A stretch of 64,000 nucleotides of DNA from Symbiodinium sp. CCMP2592. Lineage: Eukaryota > Sar > Dinophyceae > Suessiales > Symbiodiniaceae. The notes under the pieces are model-generated. The model was not told the origin of the DNA. It did no database searches and was given only the letters and a program-made list of their open reading frames with translations. The DNA lies in assembly GCA_905221615.1 (NCBI GenBank), contig CAJNDT010003824.1, positions 75,001 to 139,000 on the forward strand, given 5' to 3'. Every line of letters begins with the position of its first letter. The first letter of the stretch is position 1. The translations under genes and the position numbers were made by a program. This document shows, piece after piece, positions 56,736-64,000 of the stretch.

Positions 56736-59700
56736 AGCTGGAGGACGCCACGGTGGGAATGCCAGACGAGCTCTGTGCCCCCATTGGTCAGTCGGCTCAA
56801 CCTGGTTTTTGCGATGTTCAAAGTGCAGGGTTCAGCGAATGTCCCCTGAGCCCTAAAACCCAAAGCCGCTGATTTGCATAGACGGAGAGAGCCACCAGCT
56901 TGATTATTGAGGCCGTCCTGGCAGGTTTTTTCAGGGTTCAAGTGTTACTGGGCGTTTGGCGTTCAGGGTTTAGCGGTTGATCCAACGCAACCGACCTTGT
57001 TGGTAGGGTCCACTTTCTACGCTGAGGCTAACATAAGAACCCTGTCAACAGGCAGGTTCCAGCAGATCTTGCAGCTGAATGCCCCAAACTACGGTTTTGG
57101 CCAGCGAACCCTAGACTCTATGCCCCGAGTCCTAAGCCCTAAGCCCAAAACCCCAAAAAGGCCCTGAGCCCTGAGTCCTAAGCCGAGAGAATCGAATCTC
57201 AGCATCCGGTCATTGAGAGACTGCTGCCCAGGCGAGAGGTACCTGCTCCATGGCACGAAGCCAGAGGTGCAAGGGCCTGCTAGGGTTGATGATATAAATC
57301 CTGCATTACCTTAAGGACCCTAAACTATGGGAATTATGGTATATTCCTTATTATGGCTATGGGTAATGCAGGATTTATATCATCAACCGTAGGGGTGCTT
57401 CTCAGGTTGACCCTAAACCCTAAATCCGACACCCCATGCAGGTTTAGGGCTTCAAAGGGTCGAAGCCACAGGTGCTTCTGGACATTCTACATCAGGGCTT
57501 CAATGACAAGCTCGCGAGTTTGAGAGGAATGCCCCTTGGTCGCGCAATTAGAATCAGGATCCGATAACCCTAACCGCAGTTAACACTGGAATCCCTGCAA
57601 GCCCAGCTAAGACGGAAGCGACGAAAGCCCTTTGTCTAACTTTTTGGCAGCCCGTCGCAGACGATTCGATTCTATCTCGACGGCCCGGCACCGTTGATTC
57701 AAGACGCCGTCATGCGCTTTCCCAGGTTCGGCGCCGGAGCCTACTTTGCCGAAGATCCGGACACTTGCCTGATCACGCGTTATCGTTGGCGGGTAGGGGT
57801 CCGCTGTCCTGGCGCAGCAGGGCTGGAGGAAGTTCAGTTGCAGATGGTTGTGACCGATTACACAAACTTATTGAAGGGTCTTAAGTGGCAGAAATGAATT
57901 TGCACATCTAGGCACAACAACATACCACCATCTGAATATGCTCTGATATACCATAGTTTATCTTTTTTATATCAGAATACACCCGAATATTCCATAATAC
58001 ACCATAATACCCCATACTCATACCATAATATAATAGGCCTTAAGGGTTCAGAGCCCAGGAGAAGATCGACCAATACGCGCGGGAGGATCCGGGCCACGAG
58101 ACCCCTGGCCTGGAGACCTTGCACTCGCGGCTCTACCGCGCAGGTGGCCACCAGCATCCAGGACCGCACCGAGGCTTTGGGGTTCAGGGTTTAGGGCTTA
58201 GGGTTTGGGGTTCAGGGCTTTAGGGCTTTAGGGCTTCAGGGTTTTGGCGCTCTGCCTCCAACCGCCTTCTCCGCACTTCTGATCTGGATTGCTTGCATAA
58301 TTGTCTCTTGCACCTTGACGTCTTGACCCGTTTCTTCCTACGTAACGCCTCGAAAAACACTCTCAGACATTAGGGAGCTCCGTTACAGGACCCTAAATAG
58401 CAGGATCCTTGTTATCAAGAGCTCTGAATCAGGTACGCTTGCTTTGAAAAGACTCCCACACCCTGAACCTGAAAAGGAATCCCGACACCCTATTCTGATT
58501 ATTGACAAATAGTTGCCGTTATATTAAAGCCCTTATTAACTCCTAGAAGCCCGATAAATGGCTTAAACTGTTATGGATGGGATCCCACTCCCATCACTCA
58601 GGGCTCTCTGTACTGCAAACTTCAGAGCTTCATACTAATCCCTAAGCTTTTGGGCTTGGGTCGCAGGTTTAAAAACCCTTTAAAAAATCCCTGTAATTCA
58701 GTGAGGAACGCCTCTAAAGAAAGCCTTTTGGGAGGAGATCACATCTTCTACTGCTTCGTGGTTCGTGTGACGTGTGGCGCGTGCTTCCTGAGCCGCGGCT
58801 TCAAAGATTCGCTCCTGGGCTGGGCTCTGAAAGCATTTATCAAAGGGTAAATGGAGGGACCTTAATGGGGACCCCTACCCTATAATGGGCTATATAATGC
58901 TTAAAGCATTTAAGTTTTAAGTTTTAGGGTTCAGAGCTTTTAGTTTAGGGTTCAGGGACACTTAAGTTTTAAGTTTTAGGTTTTCAGGGGATGAATAGTA
59001 CTTAGACTTCATGCTGTCAGCAATCTTGTAAAATCCTCATAAGACCCCCCATAACCCCCCGAAAGCCCAACTCTGATTGTCAAAAGCTACAGAACCGCTC
59101 AAAGCCCTGGTACAAACCCTAAACTGCCCTAAACCCTAAACCTTAAACCCTAAACCCTAAACCTTAAACCCTAAACCCTAAACCCTGAGCTCTCTTTCCG
59201 TAAGTTCCTTTGAAGAAAGAGCCCAGGCTCCGCGACCACGACAGCGACTTCCAAGTCTTCGTCAACGAAGACCGCCGGGTGACCCGGCAGAGTGCAGAGC
59301 TTCAAACGCCTGGCTAATGTAGGGGTTTAGGGGTTTAGTAATCAGAATAAGGAACCCAAAAGCCTGGCTACTTGAATTGCGGCTTGGGGTTTAGGGCCTT
59401 TAGGGGTTTTCCCTTAATTGCGGCTTGGGGTTTAGGGCCTTTAGGGTTTTTTTAGGGTGTGGGTTTAGGGTTTAGGGTTTTTGGGGTTTAGGGCTTTACT
59501 TAATGGTGGGTTCGTAAGGGGTTGTAGGTGGTTTGTAGGGCTTTTAGTGTTCTTCAAGCCTGGCTGATGTAGGAGTTTAGGGGTCTAGTAATCAGAATAG
59601 GGTTCCTCTCAAGGGGTCTACTATAAGGGTTCTGTATAAGGCTACTTTAATTGCGGCTTAATGTAGGGGTTTAGGGGTTTAGTAATCAGAATAGGGTTCC

Positions 59701-61060
59701 TTTAAAGGGGTCTATGTTCAGGGTCTGCATTAGGGGCCTAAAAAATTACCGATACAATGCGGCTTCGGGTTTAGGGCCTTTAGGGTTTTTGGGGTTTAGG
59801 GCTTTACTTGATCGTGGTTTCGGGTTTAGGGCCTTTAGGGATTTTGGGGTTTAGGGCTGTACTGGATCGCGGTTTCGGGTTTAGGGCCTTTAGGGTTTTT
59901 GGGGTTTAGGGCTTTACTTGATCGTGGTTTCGGGTTTAGGGCCTTTAGGGTTTTTGGGGTTTAGGGCTGTACTGGATCGCGGTTTCGGGTTTAGGGCCTT
60001 TAGGGTTTTTGGGGTTTAGGGCTTTACTTGATCGTGGTTTCGGGTTTAGGGCCTTTAGTGTTTTTGGGGTTTAGGGCTGTACTGGATCGCGGTTTCGGGT
60101 TTAGGGCCTTTAGGGTTTTTGGGTTTTAGGGCTTTACTTGATTGTGGTTTCTGGTTTAGGGCCTTTAGGGTTTTTGGGGATTAGGGCTTTACTTGATCGT
60201 GGTCTCGGGTTTAGGGCCTTTAGGTTTTTTTGGGTTTAGGGCTTTACTAGATTGTGGTTCCGGGTTTAGGGCCTTTAGGGTTTTCGGGGTTTAGGGTTTA
60301 GGGCTTTAGGCTTTACTAGATTGTGGTTTCGGGTCTAGGGCCTTTGGGGTTTATGGGGTTTAAGGGTTTGGGGTGTTTGGGGTTTTGGGGTTTAGGGTTC
60401 AGGCCCTGTAGGGCGTTTCGTGTTTAGGGCTTTACTAAATGGTGGGTTCGTAAAGGGTTGTAGGTGGTTTGTAGGGCGTTTAGGGTTCTTACTATACAGT
60501 GTTTAGTTTACAAGGATTTGAGGGTTTTTATGGTCTTTTCTAAACGAAGCGCATGCTCACCGAGAAACAAAACCAATCGGCTTCCGCGGTGTTTTGAAGC
60601 TGTCTCGATGCGAAACTGAGGAGCTTTCGGCTGTGCCCGGATCAGAGCCTCGAATTCCCTACCACACCTTGGTGGTGCAAACGGGGAAGGAGGCCAAGAA
60701 GAGAATCGCATCCCGGCCCAGCAAGGGTTTGAGTTTCGGATTGTCATGCTACCCTTGCTGCTCTTTCTGCATGCTGCTGCTTTTGCCACCACTGCGGCGA
60801 CGACGACGACGATGTTGCGGCTTCAACTCTACCTGCCACTGCGACTGCGACTGCTAGTATTACCGCTACCTCTGCCATCACCAGCGGCTTTGTTAGCACT
60901 GTAAATATCTATCCTCAAGGAGTCAGTGTCGTAAGACTGATTTTGGCGATAGTGTCATTGATGCTCTCGCGTTTCGTCCAAGGAGCGCTTTCGAGAAGTC
61001 ATCTCCTTCAGTGCCAACCGCGCCTATCCGGAGTACCTGCTGGCATACCAAAGGGTATAG
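56514..61060 (+). CDS. poly(ADP-ribose) polymerase catalytic domain gene (multi-exon, ends TAG)
   Basis: Transfers ADP-ribose from NAD+ to targets. In order: WRIEHQSLWDKY (PARP start, usual RIxNxxLWxxY), RYLLHGTKPEV (HGT of the NAD-binding H-Y-E triad), VLLDILHQGFNDKLASL, FGAGAYFAEDPDT (GxGxYFA, Tyr of the triad), KIDQYAREDPG...LHSRLYR (SSKxxxY-like), LRDHDSDFQVFVNEDRRVT, ELSAVPGSEPRIPYHTLVVQ and ERFREVISFSANRAYPEYLL AYQR. In the last exon the usual catalytic Glu/(P)EY strand is PEYLLAYQR, followed by V and TAG at 61,058-61,060. N-terminal domains, if any, would lie upstream. Introns are TTTAGGG/CCCTAAA and introner DNA. Confidence 0.85.
57231..57284 (+). CDS. PARP exon: HGT motif
   Basis: Reads GERYLLHGTKPEVQGPA, ending where a family 7 introner begins. 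Upstream acceptor TGCCCAG. Confidence 0.8.
57285..57387. mobile_element. introner family 7, copy 3
   Basis: GTTGATGATATAAATCCTGC ATTACC at the left, GGTAATGCAGGATTTATATC ATCAAC at the right, perfect 26-bp TIR; interior TTAAGGACCCTAAACTATGG. Confidence 0.88.
57472..57524 (+). CDS. PARP exon: I-x-x-x-GF helix
   Basis: Acceptor AAGCCACAG. Reads VLLDILHQGFNDKLASL, equivalent to I-x-x-x-G-F-(D/N)-x-R-x-A. Confidence 0.78.
57726..57770 (+). CDS. PARP exon: GxGxYFA motif
   Basis: Acceptor TTTCCCAG. Reads FGAGAYFAEDPDTCL. The frame continues to 57,897 but the tail is not PARP-like. 57,900-58,050 is AT-rich. Confidence 0.82.
58059..58172 (+). CDS. PARP exon: KxxQY region
   Basis: Acceptor GAGCCCAG. 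Reads EKIDQYAREDPGHETPGLET then LHSRLYRAGGHQHPGPH. TTTAGGG type DNA follows. Confidence 0.78.
58173..59226 (+). repeat. intron DNA with decayed introners and a CCCTAAA array
   Basis: 58,185-58,250 TTTAGGG-like; 58,375-58,460 decayed family 2 (GGACCCTAAATAGCAGGATC); 58,650-58,850 unique, open but unconvincing; 58,846-58,905 half of family 9; 58,910-58,990 AGTTTTAAGTTTTAGG repeats; 59,105-59,190 CCCTAAA array. Confidence 0.5.
59227..59307 (+). CDS. PARP exon
   Basis: Acceptor AGAGCCCAG. Reads LRDHDSDFQVFVNEDRRVTR then QSAEL. Placed in the loop region before the last two exons; family fit moderate. Confidence 0.55.
59308..60500 (+). repeat. 1.2-kb TTTAGGG-type intron DNA
   Basis: Degenerate G-rich units throughout. 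59,315-59,760 has several copies of AATGTAGGGGTTTAGGGG with AGTAATCAGAATAGGG. Followed by the alternating array below. Confidence 0.75.
59800..60300 (+). repeat. 55-bp units in an alternating 110-bp higher-order array
   Basis: Units end TTTACTTGATCGTGG (type A) or TGTACTGGATCGCGG (type B) with common GTTTCGGGTTTAGGGCCTTT. ATCG falls at 59,811, 59,866 and 59,921. Order A-B-A-B-A-B-A-A-A, the last copies more diverged. Confidence 0.88.
60621..60702 (+). CDS. PARP exon: PYHTL region
   Basis: Acceptor GAAACTGAG. Reads ELSAVPGSEPRIPYHTLVVQ then TGKEAKKR. Confidence 0.78.
60983..61060 (+). CDS. PARP last exon with stop
   Basis: Acceptor TCGTCCAAG. Reads ERFREVISFSANRAYPEYLL then AYQRV and TAG. 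(Y/F)REF-x-x-(F/Y)...YPEYL-x-x-(Y)-x-R is the end of PARP catalytic domains. Confidence 0.88.
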   Translation, partial: ERFREVISFSANRAYPEYLLAYQRV

Positions 61061-62630
61061 CCTGCATGTCTGATCTCCTTCTTCGATGTCCGTTTGTCCG
61101 ATTCTTGACATCGCAGTAGAGATCACGAGGTGGGGCCAAGACACAGAACTCACGCCACTCATCGCAATTATGGCCCTACTTTGCTCTTGGTAGACCCTCT
61201 CAGCCCTTCAAGTTTCACCGGAATGGGCTCATGCTCCGAAGGAGCATCGCACCCCATGGCATCCCCAAGGAAGCAGATGTGCCCTGGCGGCCTCGGGCCG
61301 GACGAAGGGCTGTGGAAGCTGAGACAGGTTGTGCACGAGGTACGCCTCTGCAGCACTGAAGGAGCCAACAAAAGGCCAAGGCCGAAGCTAGACCCCAGAC
61401 CGCCGAACCCTGAACCCCAATCTTACCTGTGGTTAGTACTAGTAGGGCATGGAGGAATGGGGTACAATTATAACTACTATTACTACCATTCTTCCATTCC
61501 CTTCTGCCCAAAGGGAAGCAAGGGTGTAGCTCCCTTCCAGGCTGCCGCGGCTGGCTGCTGCTGCACGCGCTGCACCTGTAGGATTCCTCCGCAGGGGCCT
61601 GAAAAAGGACAAAAAGTTGCGGTTTCGCGTCTTGGCGCCGGCTTCAGCTCCGTTACCAGCAATCCAGGACGCAAGATGAAAGTCTAAACCCTGAACCCTA
61701 GAAGAAACCCTAAACCCCAAACCCGACTAAAAGCCCGGCCTGAACCAACTCACAAAGCCCTTAAGCCCCAAACCCTCAGAGTGTCTGAGCAACGCCGCGC
61801 AACTCTCTCAGTGGAGCTCTGCACACAGGGCTTCGGGGGTTGATAGGCCGTAGGAGTTCAGGGCTTAGGGCTTAGCTGGAACCGCCAAGACCTGCTTTGT
61901 CCTGCAGGGTTTGGTAAGTTCTATCTTGGGGTTGACAAAAGTAGGGTTATGGTAATTAATGGAGGGTTAGGGTGTGAGGCCTAGACTCGAGGGTTTAGGG
62001 CTTAGGGCTTTGGGTTTGGGGTTTAGTTATTTTTTGGGGCATGGCTGTATGGAGTCGCGGCAGCTGCGGGCTCTCATCTCTCCAGTTGCGAAGTTGTCTG
62101 AGAACTCCTTGCCGTAGCTGCGCAATGCGTGCCCCGGCTCAGGCTTTCTTCCCCGGACCCTAAACCCTAAACCCTAAGATGGGGGAGGGCCGTCTTCCCC
62201 GGGCATTGATTCGTCAGGAGCTACTTCTGAAACCCTGGAGTAGAGGTCTACAGTACCAGTTGGTATAGGGTTTCAATGATTTCTCTTGCCTGCTTTTGAA
62301 CATACCTCCTGGCTGCTGTTGAATTAAGACTTGCTCACCAGATTAAGAGAGGAACTGCTACCGCTTGCAGAGCTTCTATCGGGATTCGACAGCCGTTCAA
62401 GACACGAGCAGCGTTCCATATTTCGTACAATCGGCCCCGAAACCCCATTCCTGTTAGTTTGGCTCCTCGTGGATCCTAAACTTCAAAATTCTAGGTGGCT
62501 GGGCTGGTTTTGCTGGCTGCGCTGGCCTTTGCGGATGGCAGCCGGGCTGGCTCCCCGGAAACACACCAGGGGAGAGTTGGAGTTGTTTTGGTCCTCTTTG
62601 CTTCCGCGACATCATCCGACACATCCAGCT
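61061..62630. other. region between PARP and second RCC1 gene
   Basis: 61,130-61,400 is open on + (MGPRHRTHATHRNYGPTLLL...) with no family match. 61,423-61,515 is a family 3 introner. 61,690-62,040 mixes CCCTAAA and TTTAGGG type DNA. 62,040-62,630 is unique with a 144-codon open frame (62,331-62,765) I do not recognise. Confidence 0.35.
61423..61515. mobile_element. introner family 3 copy
   Basis: CTTACCTGTGGTTAGTACTA GTAGGGCATGGAGGAATGG to CCATTCTTCCATTCCCTTCT GCCCAAAGGGAAG, with TAACTACTATTACTACC core. Confidence 0.75.
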
Positions 62631-62735
62631 GTTGGAGGTTCATGGGTAGCCAAAAGTGGAGTTACAAGTAGGATAACTACGACATGTGAGGGGACTTATA
62701 ATCCCCACTTGTATCTACACATGAACCTCCATGTG
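62631..62735. mobile_element. introner family 6 copy
   Basis: TTGGAGGTTCATGGGTAGCC at the left and CACATGAACCTCCATGTGG at the right, with AGTGGAGTTACAAG and CTTATAATCCCCACTTGTA inside. 62,760-62,850 downstream may be a decayed family 2 copy. Confidence 0.7.
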
Positions 62736-62884
62736 GGGGCTCCGTGTGTCTGGGTAATTCTCTAAATCTCTAATTAAGGGTTCCTTATAGGGTCCTTTTT
62801 GTAAGGATGCCATACTATACTGCGGATCTAAAACGGGGACCCTAATTTGGAGAACTGCGCATTTGAACTCGTGACTTCGGAAAA

Positions 62885-63330
62885 CCCCGCTGCGTTTGCC
62901 GCGAGCTGAACTATGTGACATAGAAGAAGTTCTCAACAGAATTGAGCTAAAGAAACGGTTCAAGCTCCAGGGCTCTGGGTTGTGCTTTGACCGCAGTGGA
63001 AGAAACTTCTTGTGTCTCGAGAGGTCCACAGGACGAAACCCCTTGTGGGTGGACTGCTCACGGTTTGGAACAGGGGGAGGCGCAGTGAAAGAACCGATGA
63101 CATGCCCCGATTCCTCAAGCCGAAGAGCATTGGCTCGTGGGATCCACAACATTTCGCTACCCCAACCCAAAGCATTGCAAGCCAGAGCCGAAACAAAGAC
63201 ACAAAAGCGATCTTGATGCCTGCTGAAAGTTTTTTGGAGGTTCTTTTTCACGATGGGCTCCTTGCGATTAGATTAGGAATTGGGATGCTTCCGAAGCTTC
63301 AGCGCTGCATCGAATCGCATTGGATCCACG
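62885..63330 (+). other. leader region of the second RCC1-like gene
   Basis: Shares AGTGGAAGAAACTTCTTGTG TCT with 50,493-50,515 upstream of the first RCC1-like gene (AGTGGCAGAAACTTCTTGTG), so the duplication includes 5' flank. An open frame (62,896-63,216) is not recognised. In-frame TAG at about 63,273 separates it from the RCC1 frame. Confidence 0.45.
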
Positions 63331-64000
63331 ATGACATGGCGCTGCTTAGAGCCGTGTGGCCCTGTTTGGACCACGGAACGAGCCTTCTTGGTGCAACTGG
63401 ACACCGGGGAATGCGTGGCATGGGGAGACTCAAACTGTGGCGGCGAGCTCTCAGCTGAGAACAAGGCCAAGCTCGAGAAAGGCACCAAGTCCGTTTGGAG
63501 CACGGAGCAGGCTTTCCTGGCGCAGCTGCACACCGGGGAATGTCTGGCATGGGGTGACCCAAATTATGGCGGCGAGCTCCCAGCTGAGCACAAAGTCGAG
63601 CTCGAGAAAGGCATCAAGTCCGTTTGGAGCACGCGCCGAGCTTTCCTGGCGCAGCTGCACACCGGGGAATGTCTGGCATGGGGTGACGAAACTTTTGGGG
63701 GCCGTCTGTCAGACGAGCACAAAGCCAAGCTGGCAAAGGGCACCAAGTCCGTCTGGAGCAATGGCTATGCCTTCCTGGCACAACTGGACACCGGGGAATG
63801 TCTGGCATGGGGTCCGGCAAGGATAGGCGGCCGTCTCCCAAATAAGCACAAATCCCAGCTGGAGAAAGGCATCGAGTCCGTTTGGAGCACGGGGCAGGCT
63901 TTCCTGGCACAGCTGCACAACGGGGAATGTCTGGCATGGAGTGACCCAAATTATGGCGGCGAGCTCTCAGATGAGAACAAAGCCAAGCTCGACAAAGGCA
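63331..64000 (+). CDS. second RCC1-like repeat protein, cut by window edge
   Basis: ATG at 63,331 (MTWRCLEPCGPVWTTERAFL). Five repeats before the edge with core AFLAQLHTGECLAWG and linker GGELSDENKAKLDKG. Paralog of 50,679-52,256; repeats here are more alike one another (HTGE in several), suggesting recent internal homogenisation. The frame is intact to the end. ORFs in the other frames are shadows of the repeat. Confidence 0.78.
   Translation, partial: MTWRCLEPCGPVWTTERAFLVQLDTGECVAWGDSNCGGELSAENKAKLEKGTKSVWSTEQAFLAQLHTGECLAWGDPNYGGELPAEHKVELEKGIKSVWSTRRAFLAQLHTGECLAWGDETFGGRLSDEHKAKLAKGTKSVWSNGYAFLAQLDTGECLAWGPARIGGRLPNKHKSQLEKGIESVWSTGQAFLAQLHNGECLAWSDPNYGGELSDENKAKLDKG

Noticed and set aside
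56260-56872. Val-rich, Thr-rich and His/Gln-rich ORFs near the PARP start
   Set aside because: GGT/GCT trinucleotide repeat open in most frames; only the part from 56,514 has PARP motifs.
1-64000. CRISPR array, tRNA, rRNA or spliced-leader relic
   Set aside because: No spaced identical repeats of CRISPR type, no tRNA-like arms and no recognisable leader sequence seen by eye; a covariance-model scan was not possible.

Overview
The window is nuclear DNA of an intron-rich protist, most likely a dinoflagellate. Almost all non-coding DNA is degenerate telomere-type repeat (TTTAGGG on one strand, CCCTAAA on the other). Introns where frames can be joined use GA or GC donors with an AG|G acceptor. 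Many introns are, or contain, short elements with terminal inverted repeats (introners). A Merlin/IS1595-type transposase, RCC1-like proteins with a TGECLAWG repeat, a PARP and an EF-hand channel tail are also present. Genus cannot be set from sequence alone. Every recognised gene lies on the + strand, as in dinoflagellate unidirectional gene arrays.

Layout. 0.2-0.7 kb: two exons of an ion-channel-like EF-hand tail. 2.4-19.5 kb: a kinesin motor domain cut into exons of about 40-140 nt; P-loop, switch-II-like, CIEA/VP.LRSK and C-terminal motor segments are all found in order. 9.0-14.5 kb: an island inside a kinesin intron, first GC-rich broken coding sequence, then an AT-rich virus-like segment with small ORFs, one ending in a ubiquitin-like domain. 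20.5-33.9 kb: helical, coiled-coil exons that read as the kinesin stalk. A 5.1-kb transposon with a Merlin-like transposase (24,967-30,078) sits in the GTA-repeat core of an introner between two of these exons. 34.1-35.3 kb: a 53-bp minisatellite. 36-43 kb: helical, armadillo/HEAT-like exons of an unidentified gene. 43.6-46.8 kb: a gene with three beta-rich repeats and a stop at 46,750. 50.7-52.3 kb: RCC1-like protein. 52.6-55.7 kb: protein-kinase domain with altered catalytic motifs. 56.5-61.06 kb: PARP catalytic domain to its stop codon. 63.3 kb to the edge: a second RCC1-like gene.

The most unusual signal is intron layout. Exons are repeatedly followed by G-rich TTTAGGG-type DNA and preceded by C-rich CCCTAAA-type DNA, so each long intron is a large imperfect inverted repeat. 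The short introners show the same topology through their TIRs. This suggests that pairing of intron ends is a general feature of splicing here. No tRNA, rRNA, CRISPR array or spliced-leader relic was recognised. Exon ends are inferred from frame, AG acceptors and family motifs, and are approximate unless stated.
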